This document shows positions 7,178-16,058 of a stretch of DNA of 64,000 bases, one piece after another. Position 1 is the stretch's first letter. The number at the start of each line of letters is the position of its first letter. The notes under the pieces are model-generated. The model was given only the letters and a program-made list of their open reading frames with translations, ran no database searches and had not been told where the DNA came from. This DNA is from Pseudomaricurvus alkylphenolicus (GTDB lineage Bacteria > Pseudomonadota > Gammaproteobacteria > Pseudomonadales > Cellvibrionaceae): assembly GCF_011683955.1 (NCBI RefSeq), contig NZ_JAAQPI010000007.1, positions 310,001 to 374,000 on the forward strand. The letters run 5' to 3'. A program made the translations under genes and the position numbers.

Positions 7178-9592
7178 ATGCGCACAATCGCGGCATCTCG
7201 AACGCTGTTATTCCTGTTGATCAGCGTCGCGATAACCATCGCCGTAGTCTCAGGATTGAGTTGGTTGAATCATTACAAACATGATGGGGAACTTCGCTTA
7301 TCCGGCTTGAAACAACCCGTCAGCGTGGTTCGCGATGAAAAGGGAATGGCGTATATCTATGCACAGAACCACTGGGACGCAACACGGGCACAAGGCTTTA
7401 TCACCGCCCAGGACCGCCTGTTCAGCATGGAGATGACCCGTCGTATGGTAACCGGTCGCCTCGCAGAAATAATGGGGGATACGGCCCTGAAAGCGGATAT
7501 TGAGCAGCGGACTGTCGGTATTCACCGCGCGGCAAAAAAACATTTTGATCTTTTGAACGATCGCGACAAACGTTACCTGCAGCATTATGTCGATGGTATT
7601 AATGCCTATATCCAAACGAGATCCGAAGAACACCCCATCAAGCTCAACCTGGCCGGTATTGAACTTGAGCCCTGGACACCCGCAGACTCGCTGGCCATTT
7701 TTTATCTCTTCGGTTGGGGGAGTTCCTCCAACTTAAAAACCGAAATCATTAATCAGCTCTTGGTGGACAAGGTTGGATTAGACAAAGCACAACAGATATT
7801 CGCCTTGAACATCAATCCCGATGACGAAAATAAAACTGGTGCTGGCCCTGAAATCTCCCATAACTCCAATATGAGCTCACTCAACCTGATGGAATCATCC
7901 AGCCTCAACAGTTTTCTGGAGCAACACCCGCTTCAGTTGGGCAGTAACAATTGGTCTGTATCCGGAGAGCTCTCTGAGGGCGGTAAACCCATTGTCGCAA
8001 ACGACCCCCATTTGAAATCCAATATACTGCCCGGACCTGCTTATCCCATGGCCATTATCACCCCGGAATATCGAATCGTCGGTTCCGGCATCGCGGGAAT
8101 GCCAACGATGCTGATCGGCCGTACCGAGCATGTAGCTATCGGTGCCACAAATGGGTATGGCGACACACAGGATCTCTATGTAGAAACCATCGACCCGCAA
8201 AATCCGAGTCACTATCTGGAAGGGACTAAATCACTCCCTCTTGAAATCATTGAAGAGACATTTCGCGTAAAGGACGATCGTGAAGCCAGCGGTTACAGAA
8301 AGGTAAATCACAACATAAGACTCACCAGAAGAGGTCCGCTGGTTAGTGGTATTTTCGATGGTCTGAACACCGACAAGGCTCTGTCTATGCGCTGGTCCAT
8401 GCTCGAAGCAATGGAACCTTCGATTGCCCTGGATGGCATTTTGTTTGCCCAGTCCGTCGACGATGTCAGGACGACGCTAAGCAGCAAAACCATGATATCG
8501 GCGAACTGGGTGTTTGCCGACATTCACGGAAACATCGGCTATCAGGCCAGTGGCAGAATTCCAATTCGCCGTCAGGGAGAAAGCTGGCTGCCCTACCCCG
8601 TTACCAGTGACAAAGATAACTGGATCGGCTGGATTCCCACTGAACATATGCCCCAAAGCGAAAACCCCTCCAGGGGCTGGGTAGGCACCGCTAACCAGAA
8701 GGTCGTTGGCGATGATTATCCCTACTACTATTCCTCTTATTTTTCCCACTCTTACCGGTATCAGCGCATGCGCGAGCTGTTGGATTCCCGCCGAATAATG
8801 AGCATTGATGATCATTGGCAATATCAGCGCGACACCAAGAACATGATGGCTGTGACCATCGCTCCGAGAATGGCCGAAGCTCTGCTAAAGCATCAAGACA
8901 CGCTTGTCATGGGAAAGGTCCTCGACGAATGGAACCACCATGATGATATTGACCTGGCCGCGCCGGCCATTTTTCACAGTACTTATCAAGAGTTAGCCAA
9001 GCTGGTGTTTGAAGATGAATTGGGCGAAGAACTCGCTGCTCAAATGTTGGAAATCAGGTATCTGTGGCAGGAGCGACTGGAAAAGATGATTATGGACGCT
9101 CAATCCCCCTGGTTTGATATCACAACCAGCCGGGCATCGGAGGAAACCCTCGACGACCTTCTGTATCAGGCCGCCATAGCTGCCAAAAACTCCTTACAGG
9201 AAAAGATGGGCGAAGACCCGATGCAGTGGCGCTGGGGTGAAATCCATACCATTGAATTCAACAGCCCATTGCGTTCCAAAGGCTTTGGTAAAAGTCTGCT
9301 CGGCGCTGGTACTCATCCGTTCCCGGGGTCAGGCGAAACCATTCATCGTGCCGCTTTTGGCTTTGCTCAGCCGTTCGACACGAGTTTTTCCGCTTCATTG
9401 CGCATGATCGCTGACTTGAGTGACACCGAGAAGGTGCTCGCGGTAATACCCGGTGGTACCTCGGGCCGTTTATTCAGCCCTCACCGAGACGACCAGGTGC
9501 AGGCTTTCGTCACCGGTGAAAAGCGATATTGGTGGTTCAGCGACGAGAAAATCAGCCAACACGCCGTCAGTCGACTGGAGCTGATACCCTAA
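7178..9592 (+). CDS. Penicillin-acylase-family Ntn hydrolase (acyl-homoserine-lactone/amide acylase-like)
   Basis: 804 residues from ATG 7178 (AGAGGT 6 nt upstream; the longer frame adds six residues). An N-terminal membrane or signal segment (LLFLLISVAITIAVVSGL) sends it to the periplasm. The chain has the typical order: alpha part with QAQ-like GFITAQDRLFSMEMTRR, spacer, then the autoprocessing site GSNNW near residue 256, whose Ser becomes the N-terminal nucleophile of the beta subunit. The oxyanion/binding Asn region and late HPFPGSGETIHRA follow family norms. Substrates of this family range from beta-lactams to acyl-homoserine lactones and N-acyl amides, and specificity cannot be read here. 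Its promoter shares the 31-nt element with the acyl-CoA operons, suggesting it releases a fatty-acid-like moiety for them. Confidence 0.93.
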   Translation: MRTIAASRTLLFLLISVAITIAVVSGLSWLNHYKHDGELRLSGLKQPVSVVRDEKGMAYIYAQNHWDATRAQGFITAQDRLFSMEMTRRMVTGRLAEIMGDTALKADIEQRTVGIHRAAKKHFDLLNDRDKRYLQHYVDGINAYIQTRSEEHPIKLNLAGIELEPWTPADSLAIFYLFGWGSSSNLKTEIINQLLVDKVGLDKAQQIFALNINPDDENKTGAGPEISHNSNMSSLNLMESSSLNSFLEQHPLQLGSNNWSVSGELSEGGKPIVANDPHLKSNILPGPAYPMAIITPEYRIVGSGIAGMPTMLIGRTEHVAIGATNGYGDTQDLYVETIDPQNPSHYLEGTKSLPLEIIEETFRVKDDREASGYRKVNHNIRLTRRGPLVSGIFDGLNTDKALSMRWSMLEAMEPSIALDGILFAQSVDDVRTTLSSKTMISANWVFADIHGNIGYQASGRIPIRRQGESWLPYPVTSDKDNWIGWIPTEHMPQSENPSRGWVGTANQKVVGDDYPYYYSSYFSHSYRYQRMRELLDSRRIMSIDDHWQYQRDTKNMMAVTIAPRMAEALLKHQDTLVMGKVLDEWNHHDDIDLAAPAIFHSTYQELAKLVFEDELGEELAAQMLEIRYLWQERLEKMIMDAQSPWFDITTSRASEETLDDLLYQAAIAAKNSLQEKMGEDPMQWRWGEIHTIEFNSPLRSKGFGKSLLGAGTHPFPGSGETIHRAAFGFAQPFDTSFSASLRMIADLSDTEKVLAVIPGGTSGRLFSPHRDDQVQAFVTGEKRYWWFSDEKISQHAVSRLELIP

Positions 9593-9623
9593 GCAGGTTA
9601 ACCGCCTCGCACGAGAATGATTC

Positions 9624-9654
9624 GGCTAAGTCGAAGGATTGTTAGCAACATTCC
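9624..9654 (+). promoter_or_regulatory. Third copy of the 31-nt element, upstream of second acyl-CoA operon
   Basis: Ungapped match at 24 of 31 positions to the right arm at 7090-7120: it starts with GGCTAAGTC, has AAG and GTT in the same places, and ends with AACATTCC. It stands 62 bp before the ATG of the ACAD gene at 9717. Same length, same orientation towards the plus-strand gene and conserved ends support a common operator. Confidence 0.6.
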
Positions 9655-9716
9655 TTATGGCCTCACAAACCTGCACATTATTGACTGCAAACCCTAAGCA
9701 GCATATAGGAAGCCAC

Positions 9717-10892
9717 ATGCACACAAAATTTTCGTCGGAAGACATTCAGTTTCGCGACGAGGTCAGGGCCTTTATGCGCGATGCCTACACACCGGATCTC
9801 GCGCGCCGCATCGCCTCGGACAAAACCTTTAAAGATGCCCAGGTGGAATGGGAGAAAAAGCTCTACGAGAAGGGCTGGATCGCTCCCCACTGGCCCAAGG
9901 AATACGGTGGCGCCGGCTGGAGTATCGCCCAGAAGTTCATCTACGAAAGTGAGCGCTCAGCAGTCGGTGCACCAGATGTGATGCCCTTTGGCCTGAAAAT
10001 GCTGTCGTCCGTGATTCTGAAATTTGGCAGCGAAGCCCAGAAGCAGCGTTTTCTGCCAAAAATTCTGAGCAGCGACGAATGGTGGTGCCAGGGTTATTCG
10101 GAGCCCGGCGCCGGCTCAGATCTGGCCGCCCTCAAAACCAGTGCAGCACTGGACGGCGACGAGTACGTCGTCAATGGCCACAAGATCTGGACCAGCTACG
10201 CACACAATGCCGACTGGATCTTTTGTCTGGTCAGAACCAGCAAAGAAGAAAAACGCCAGCAGGGCATCAGCTTTCTGCTGATTGACATCAACACCCCGGG
10301 TATCACCATTCGCCCCATTGTCTCCATTGACGGTCGCCACACCTTGAATGAGGTCTTCTTCGACGACGTGCGCGTACCCAAAGAAAATATGGTGGGTGAA
10401 CCCGGTAAAGGCTGGACCTACGCCAAAGCCCTGCTCACCCACGAGCGCTCCATGGCCGGCGTTGCCGACTCCAAACGCGACCTTGAACAAATACGCCAGT
10501 GGGCCAGCGAGGAAGTCAATGGCGGGCAGGCCCTGCTTGACGACCCCACGTTCAGTAAGCGCCTGACCGATGTGGAGATTGACCTGATGGCGCTGGAATT
10601 TACCGAACTGCGTTCTGTGGCCAAAGCCATGAAAGGCGAAGGCCCCGGCACCGAATCTTCAGTACTGAAAATCAAAGGTACGGAGATTCAGCAGGCCGTT
10701 CAGGAGCTGCGCATGGATATTGCCGGCTACTACGGCGCCGTGGTTCAAGGTGAGCTCAGCAGTCACGAGGTTGGTCACGACTTCGGCAGTTCCGCCCGCG
10801 AAAAGTACATGTACGGCCGGGCCGCCTCCCTCTACGGCGGTTCCAATGAAATTCAAAGGAACATTATCGCCAAATTTGTTTTGGGCCTTTAA
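9717..10892 (+). CDS. Acyl-CoA dehydrogenase, probable catalytic (alpha/large) subunit
   Basis: 391 residues from ATG 9717 (MHTKFSSEDIQF), with AGGA 8 nt upstream; the longer frame adds an implausible 26 residues. Similar to pimeloyl-CoA dehydrogenase large subunit/FadE26-type proteins: GYSEPGAGSDLAALKT, GHKIWTSYAHNADW, and C-terminal SLYGGSNEIQRNIIAK. The medium-chain base is absent (YGGS), but Glu in LLTHERSMAG (near residue 245) fits the ChsE4 catalytic position. It should form a heteromer with the next gene. First gene of a four-gene plus-strand operon. Confidence 0.92.
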   Translation: MHTKFSSEDIQFRDEVRAFMRDAYTPDLARRIASDKTFKDAQVEWEKKLYEKGWIAPHWPKEYGGAGWSIAQKFIYESERSAVGAPDVMPFGLKMLSSVILKFGSEAQKQRFLPKILSSDEWWCQGYSEPGAGSDLAALKTSAALDGDEYVVNGHKIWTSYAHNADWIFCLVRTSKEEKRQQGISFLLIDINTPGITIRPIVSIDGRHTLNEVFFDDVRVPKENMVGEPGKGWTYAKALLTHERSMAGVADSKRDLEQIRQWASEEVNGGQALLDDPTFSKRLTDVEIDLMALEFTELRSVAKAMKGEGPGTESSVLKIKGTEIQQAVQELRMDIAGYYGAVVQGELSSHEVGHDFGSSAREKYMYGRAASLYGGSNEIQRNIIAKFVLGL

Positions 10893-10930
10893 GCCGTTTT
10901 GCTTTGTCACGACGGGTTTGGTTGGCCCCT

Positions 10931-10948
10931 GTAGCAGCGGGCTGCTAC
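10931..10948. repeat. REP-like palindrome (GTAGCAGC...GCTGCTAC)
   Basis: Perfect 8-bp inverted repeat with a 2-base centre, in the 119-bp gap between the two ACAD genes. The same arms, extended to CCGTAGCAGC/GCTGCTACGG, recur at 46132-46180. This is typical of dispersed REP-type hairpins in gammaproteobacteria; it could also stabilise the upstream message end. Confidence 0.5.
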
Positions 10949-11011
10949 GGAATTGGTCAGGCCCCACGTGACAATGTAGGCGTAAGAGCCTTTTTAATCC
11001 GGAGTAAAAAC

Positions 11012-12148
11012 ATGGATTTCGATTTGAGTCCGGAGCAGCGCATGCTCCAGGAAAGCGTCTCGCGTTTTGTGCAAGACGCCTACGACTTTGAAACACGCAC
11101 CAAGGTGATTGCAGCAGACGCCGGTAGCGACGACAAGCTCTGGCAACAGTTTGCCAGGTTGGGCTGGTTGGCGGTGCCCTTTGCCGAGGATCTCGGTGGC
11201 ATCGGCGGCTCTGCCGTCGACCTGATGGTCATCATGGAAGAGTTCGGCAAAGGTCTGGTGGCCGAGCCTTACGTGGTGAACACGTTGCTGTTTGGAGGTC
11301 TGCTCGGTCAGAGCCAAAACCACAGTATATTTTCTTCATTGATCGAACGTATCATTGCTGGTGAACTGCAGGGCGCCTTCGCCTTTCTCGAACGCCAGAG
11401 CCGCTTCGAACTGTTCGACGTTACCACCAGGGCGGAAAAAGATGACAATCGCTTTATTCTCAACGGAGAAAAAACCCTGGTGATGAACGGCGCCGCTGCC
11501 GAGCAGATCATCGTCCTGGCCCGCACAGGTGGCAAGCAATGTCATGAGCTGGGCACGACCCTGTTTGTCGTAGACGCCAATGCTGAAGGTATCGAAAAAA
11601 CCGGCGTCCGCCTGATGGATGGCCAGAAGGTCGCCAATATTCAATTCAATAATGTGGTGGTCTCCGCGCAGAGCATTGTCGGTGCCGTTGACCACGCCGC
11701 TCCCCTGGTGCGAGAGGTTGTCGCCCGCGCCTCTTTGGCCCTTTGCGCCGAAGCCGTGGGCATTATGGAAAAGCTCTACACCACCACCGTGGAATACACC
11801 AAGGTTCGCAAGCAATTCGGTGTTGCCATCGGTTCCTTTCAGACCCTGCAGCACCGCATGGCAGACATGTTTATCGAGTACGAACAAGCCAAATCCCTGC
11901 TCTATCGCACCGTGTGCTCAATCGACGAACAGGCCGACGATATTGAAAAGAACATCCTGGCACTGAAAGTCATGGTTGGCAGGGCCGGCAAATTGATCGG
12001 TGGTGACGCCATCCAGCTGCACGGTGGTATGGGCCTGACCGACGAGCTGGATGTCGGCCACTATGTCAAACGCCTGATGATGATCAACACTATGTTCGGC
12101 GACGCCGACTACAGCCAGAAGAAATTCGCGCAGATTATGGCTGCGTGA
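11012..12148 (+). CDS. Acyl-CoA dehydrogenase, probable non-catalytic (beta/small) subunit
   Basis: 378 residues from ATG 11012 (MDFDLSPEQRM) with GGAG 7 nt upstream. ACAD fold is clear (FVVDANAEG, KVRKQFGVAIGSFQTLQHRMADM, QLHGGMGLTDELDVGHYVKRL), but neither candidate catalytic Glu is present: the helix-G region reads REVVARASLALCAEAVG and the C-terminal loop MINTMFGDAD. This is the pattern of the small subunit of pimeloyl-CoA dehydrogenase and of ChsE-type partners. It should pair with the 9717-10892 product, mirroring the pair at 1661-4001. Confidence 0.9.
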   Translation: MDFDLSPEQRMLQESVSRFVQDAYDFETRTKVIAADAGSDDKLWQQFARLGWLAVPFAEDLGGIGGSAVDLMVIMEEFGKGLVAEPYVVNTLLFGGLLGQSQNHSIFSSLIERIIAGELQGAFAFLERQSRFELFDVTTRAEKDDNRFILNGEKTLVMNGAAAEQIIVLARTGGKQCHELGTTLFVVDANAEGIEKTGVRLMDGQKVANIQFNNVVVSAQSIVGAVDHAAPLVREVVARASLALCAEAVGIMEKLYTTTVEYTKVRKQFGVAIGSFQTLQHRMADMFIEYEQAKSLLYRTVCSIDEQADDIEKNILALKVMVGRAGKLIGGDAIQLHGGMGLTDELDVGHYVKRLMMINTMFGDADYSQKKFAQIMAA

Positions 12149-12161
12149 TAAGGACGAGAGC

Positions 12162-12623
12162 ATGACCCTCAGTATCAAAAAAGAAGAGATCGAAAATTAC
12201 ATTGGCTACGAAGCCGAACCCACGCCCTGGCACACGGTTACTCAAGATCAAATAGACCAGTTTGCCGAATGCACCCTGGACCGACAGTACATCCATGTGG
12301 ACCCGGAAAAAGCCAAAGGCTCGCCGTTTGGCTCCACCATCGCCCACGGCTTTTTAACCCTGTCGATGCTGTCTCATTTCGCCGCGAGCTACAGCATTCT
12401 GATTGAAGACATGGTCATGGCGGTAAATTCCGGCTTTGACAAGATTCGCTTTCTGGCGCCGGTCAAGGTCGACAGTCGCATTCGCGGACGCGCCAAGTTC
12501 GTCGATATTCAGGAGAACGCCCCGGGACAGTTTCGCATCAAAACCGAAGTGTCGGTGGAGATCGAAGGTGAAGACAAACCCGCACTGATCGCCGAATGGA
12601 TCACCGTACAGATCATCAGCTGA
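12162..12623 (+). CDS. MaoC-like enoyl-CoA hydratase
   Basis: 153 residues, 13 bp after the ACAD gene, SD GGACGAG. Hotdog domain with RQYIHVDPEKAKGSPFGSTIAHGFLTLSM, which holds the His/Asp region and the AHG turn of (R)-specific hydratases. It would hydrate the enoyl-CoA made by the ACAD pair just upstream. The substrate is unknown. Confidence 0.93.
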   Translation: MTLSIKKEEIENYIGYEAEPTPWHTVTQDQIDQFAECTLDRQYIHVDPEKAKGSPFGSTIAHGFLTLSMLSHFAASYSILIEDMVMAVNSGFDKIRFLAPVKVDSRIRGRAKFVDIQENAPGQFRIKTEVSVEIEGEDKPALIAEWITVQIIS

Positions 12624-12659
12624 CTTCATCGTGGTCATAACAGAATTCTTGAGGTAACT

Positions 12660-12716
12660 ATGAATATCCGAATTAAAGACAAGGTAGAGTACGTCAGGAG
12701 CTTTCAAGATGTATGA
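12660..12716 (+). CDS. 18-codon upstream ORF (leader peptide or gene remnant)
   Basis: ATG 12660 follows a good SD (TTGAGGTAACT) and reads MNIRIKDKVEYVRSFQDV before TGA at 12714-12716, overlapping the ATG of the next gene (12709) in another frame. Its first residues resemble the beginning of short-chain dehydrogenases (IKDKV), so it may be the stump of a deleted SDR gene; alternatively it couples translation of the following ACAD gene. No evidence of expression. Confidence 0.3.
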   Translation: MNIRIKDKVEYVRSFQDV

Positions 12717-14481
12717 ATATAGAGCTCCCCTGCGGGACATCCGTTTTGTTCTGGAAGAATTACTGGACTGCGACTCGCACTACCAGTCGCTGCCCGGAGG
12801 CTCCCAGGTCAATCGCGAGTTGCGTGATGCAATTTTCAATGAAGCGGCAAAATTCTCCGAGCAGATTCTGGCTCCACTGCGCCGAAGTGGTGACGAGGAG
12901 GGCTGTAGCTGGAGTGAGTCTGGCGTCAGTACCCCAAGTGGTTTTATCGACGCCTATCGCCAGTATGTGGATGGCGGCTGGCCCGGCTTGAGCATGCCGG
13001 AAGAACTTGGCGGCCAGGGCTTGCCCTTGTCAGTCGATCTGGTGTGTGGTGAGTTTACCGGCCAGGCCAACCAGGCGTGGGCCATGTACCCCGGCCTCTC
13101 CTCCGGTTGCCGCATGACCATCAGCGCTCACGGTACCGAACAACAGCGGCAGACCTATCTGCCGAATATGGTGTCCGGCAATTGGACCGGCACCATGTGC
13201 CTGACAGAGCCCCAGTGCGGCAGCGACCTGAGTTTTCTGAAAACCCGGGCCGCCCCCAACGACGACGGCAGCTACGCGATCACCGGCACCAAGATATTTA
13301 TCAGTGCCGGTGAACATGACATGGCAGAGAACATCGTTCACCTGGTACTGGCTCGTGTGCCGGGCGCACCTGAAGGCACCCGTGGCATCTCGCTGTTTAT
13401 CGTACCCAAATTCCTGCCCACCGCTGATGGCCATTGCGGAGAACGCAACGCCGTACACTGTGGATCCGTCGAACACAAGATGGGCATCCACGCCAACGCC
13501 ACCTGTGTGATGAATTTCGACGCTGCCAAAGGTTTTTTGTTAGGAGAACTCAACCGCGGCCTCAACGCGATGTTCACCTTTATGAACACCGCTCGTATTG
13601 GCACCGCATCCCAGGGTATGAACCACGCCGAGGTCGCCCTGCAGGGTGCTCTCAACTACGCCAAAGAGCGCGAAGCCGGTCGTTCCCTCTCCGGTGTAAA
13701 AGCGCCTGACCGCCCGGCTGACCCACTGATCGTACACCCGGACGTGCGCCGCATGCTGCTGACCATTCGCGCCTTTGCCGAGGGTGGTCGCGCGTTTGCA
13801 CACTATCTGGCGCAACTGAGCGATCACGAATGGCAATCGCACGGCGACACCCAGAAGAACGCCAAAGACTTACTGGCCTTCCTCACGCCCATTGCCAAGG
13901 GCTTTATGACAGAAACGGGCCTGGAGGCGGCCAACCTGGGTATGCAGGTATATGGCGGCCATGGCTTTATCCGCGAGTGGGGCATGGAGCAAAACCTGCG
14001 CGATGCCAGAATCTCCACGCTCTACGAGGGCACCACCGGCATTCAATCCCTGGACCTGCTGGGTCGCAAAACCCTGGCCGATGGCGGAGCTTCGCTGCAG
14101 AACTTTATCGCCATTATCGAAGCGGACCTGCAAGATATGGACGAGCAGTTCTCACAACCCCTGACCGCACGGCTGCGTGAGTGGCAATCCCTGGCCAGCG
14201 TGATCGGCTCGCGGGTGCAGTCTGACCTGGACGAACTGGGCGCAGTGGCCGTAGACTACCTGATGTACAGCGGCTACGTGGTAATGGCCTGGTTTTGGGG
14301 TCGGATGGGAACCCTGGCTCTCGCCCGCCAGCAAGACGAAGCCTTCTACGCCATGAAACTGGCAACGGCGCAGTTTTACTTTGGCAAGCTGCTGCCGCGA
14401 ACGCTGACCCATAAGGCCTGTATCGAAAGCGGTGTCAGCGCGATCATGAGCATTGACGATGAGCAATTCGCGCTTTTTTAA
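12709..14481 (+). CDS. Long acyl-CoA dehydrogenase (DmdC/PF12806 type)
   Basis: 590 residues, AGGAG 8 nt before ATG 12709. It has the N-terminal extension, ACAD core (GTMCLTEPQCGSDLSFLKTRA, ISAGEHDMAENIVHLVLAR) and the C-terminal helical extension typical of 3-methylmercaptopropionyl-CoA dehydrogenase DmdC and relatives. The catalytic Glu is in the canonical place (ISTLYEGTTGIQSLDLLGRK). Unlike the two ACAD pairs it should work as a homomer. Members of this type take many medium or aromatic acyl-CoAs, so dmdC is not assigned. Last gene of the 9717-14481 operon; a hairpin follows at 14524. Confidence 0.93.
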   Translation: MYEYRAPLRDIRFVLEELLDCDSHYQSLPGGSQVNRELRDAIFNEAAKFSEQILAPLRRSGDEEGCSWSESGVSTPSGFIDAYRQYVDGGWPGLSMPEELGGQGLPLSVDLVCGEFTGQANQAWAMYPGLSSGCRMTISAHGTEQQRQTYLPNMVSGNWTGTMCLTEPQCGSDLSFLKTRAAPNDDGSYAITGTKIFISAGEHDMAENIVHLVLARVPGAPEGTRGISLFIVPKFLPTADGHCGERNAVHCGSVEHKMGIHANATCVMNFDAAKGFLLGELNRGLNAMFTFMNTARIGTASQGMNHAEVALQGALNYAKEREAGRSLSGVKAPDRPADPLIVHPDVRRMLLTIRAFAEGGRAFAHYLAQLSDHEWQSHGDTQKNAKDLLAFLTPIAKGFMTETGLEAANLGMQVYGGHGFIREWGMEQNLRDARISTLYEGTTGIQSLDLLGRKTLADGGASLQNFIAIIEADLQDMDEQFSQPLTARLREWQSLASVIGSRVQSDLDELGAVAVDYLMYSGYVVMAWFWGRMGTLALARQQDEAFYAMKLATAQFYFGKLLPRTLTHKACIESGVSAIMSIDDEQFALF

Positions 14482-14523
14482 CTCCGACGGGTAAATTCTC
14501 AACCCGGTGCCAGGGACATTCAG

Positions 14524-14552
14524 TCAAGCCGCCATAAGCGCTGGCGGCTTGA
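14524..14552 (+). terminator. Hairpin after the second acyl-CoA operon
   Basis: Perfect 10-bp inverted repeat TCAAGCCGCC/GGCGGCTTGA with a 9-nt loop, 43 bp after the stop of the DmdC-like gene. No T-run follows, so it is either a weak terminator or a 3' stabilising hairpin. Confidence 0.5.
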
Positions 14553-15269
14553 CGACACATCCTCGAATGCCACACATTGCAGGTTATTAGACTAGTCTGA
14601 TTGTTCGCGAATAAACTGTCGCAGTGCGTTCGGGAGACACCTGCCCAACGGCAACTCCGTCCCAATTACCCTGAGTACCCAAGGCATTGCACGTTTCCAC
14701 GGGAACCAGCCAATCTCCATGGCGGATTCAGATGCTCTTTAGGATTCAGACCCTATCAAAGTGTTCAGTTAGGCGGTATCTCTTTGATTTAAGGAATAAA
14801 TATCTCCTGCCTGCAAATGGTCATCGTAGAGGCTCTGGACGGATTATTCTACGGTATCAAGGCCGCGTACCCGACCGGAGTCGCAGAGGAGGGAACTGGC
14901 GTTGATGCCAGAAGAAAGCCCGTATGGGAGGGCAATAGTGGTCGTAATCTGGTTGATGAGGTTGCACGAGGGGGATAGCTTATTTCTGTCAGTAAATACT
15001 AACAGGCAGGTCATAACCCGAAGCGGAATGTTAGCTCTTTCTAATATAAAGCTGTCCCGCTGGACAAAATTTACACAAATTGTGACCTGAAACCCCAGGG
15101 CTGTAGAAACAGACCGCTGCAACGTGATATAACACCTCAAACTTATAGGGAATTAAGGTTTGACACTGATGCAAAGGGATTTCGCTTCCTGCCCCAAATT
15201 CCCATCTATTAATATTCGTCAGAGTGACATAGTTAATCGCGTCACGTGGACGTTGAATAAAATCGTTAG
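14553..15269. other. About 720 bp without a convincing gene
   Basis: Open frames here are short, lack SD sites and show no motif on either strand. Composition shifts from the GC-richer operon to the AT-rich array that begins at 15276, so this may be the junction of an acquired block. No inverted terminal repeats, tRNA or integrase were seen. Confidence 0.5.
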
Positions 15270-15275
15270 TTGCAC

Positions 15276-15722
15276 ATGAATAATCACATTAATCTCAGAG
15301 TCGAAGGATCGGAAGGCGGAACTCAACCCGTAGAGGTCGAGTCGATTTCGTCAAATGTATATCGCATCTTGTATTCTCCTGGGTTCGTGGAGGATGTGGC
15401 CGCTGGCGATATTATCCGGGTGACTGACGAGGAGACTGGTGCATTTGAAGTAATTGAATATGGCGGCAATGTTTCAGTAAAAATCTCTGATACTTCTCTA
15501 ATCATTGAAAAGCTTTCTAAGATTGATCAGATATTGTCTAAAGTAAATGCGCGCCGAGATGGAAACCTAGAGCATGTCGCCGTCTGGACGATTCCCGCCG
15601 AGTCAGGGTTCGAGGCAATTGAGACATCAATAGCTAAAGCCTGTGAGCTACTAGAAGAGCCTGTTTGGTGGTATGGCAATGTATATGATTCGCAAAATAA
15701 TCCAATTAACTGGTGGCGTTAG
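15276..15722 (+). CDS. DUF4265-like protein
   Basis: About 148 residues; ATG 15276 preferred to TTG 15270, neither with a clear SD. The N-terminal half reads like DUF4265: two short strands, then VYRILYSPGFVEDVAAGDIIRV and GNVSVKIS. The C-terminal half (residues 100-148) is alpha/beta and ends in Trp-rich VWWYGNVYDSQNNPINWWR. Proteins of this family are often found as orphan genes next to toxin/immunity clusters; biochemical function is unknown. First gene of an AT-rich plus-strand array. Confidence 0.6.
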   Translation: MNNHINLRVEGSEGGTQPVEVESISSNVYRILYSPGFVEDVAAGDIIRVTDEETGAFEVIEYGGNVSVKISDTSLIIEKLSKIDQILSKVNARRDGNLEHVAVWTIPAESGFEAIETSIAKACELLEEPVWWYGNVYDSQNNPINWWR

Positions 15723-15741
15723 GTTCTTGTAACCTGAAATT

Positions 15742-16056
15742 ATGAAATTCAATTGGAAAGAAAGTCGCGATTTTATTTATCTTCTGATAATGCTTGCTTC
15801 AGCCCCATACTGGTATACAGATAATGGCGGCGACCCTATTGATTCTGAAATTTGGTGGGGGCTATATTTAATAATCTTTGTTACCGCCTTCCCATTAGTG
15901 CTGGGTAAAGTGACTTTAAATTTATATCGCAGTGTTCGCTACTCAAGAAAAGAGCGGGAGACAATGAATAGCACGGGGTTTATTGCCACCTTAAGTGTTG
16001 GCTGGCTTATAATCATTCCTATAATTTTGTCCGTGTACAAGGATTTAACTCTGTGA
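15742..16056 (+). CDS. Small membrane protein, unknown
   Basis: 104 residues with three hydrophobic segments: about residues 9-24, 36-56 and 77-99. There are two basic loops, and the gene starts 19 bp after the DUF4265-like gene, so the two may be co-translated. No family recognised. Codon use is AT-rich like its neighbours. Confidence 0.55.
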   Translation: MKFNWKESRDFIYLLIMLASAPYWYTDNGGDPIDSEIWWGLYLIIFVTAFPLVLGKVTLNLYRSVRYSRKERETMNSTGFIATLSVGWLIIIPIILSVYKDLTL

Positions 16057-16058
16057 AC

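Noticed and set aside
14553-15269. Several short frames on both strands
   Set aside because: No SD, no motif, overlapping frames of similar length; treated as non-coding.
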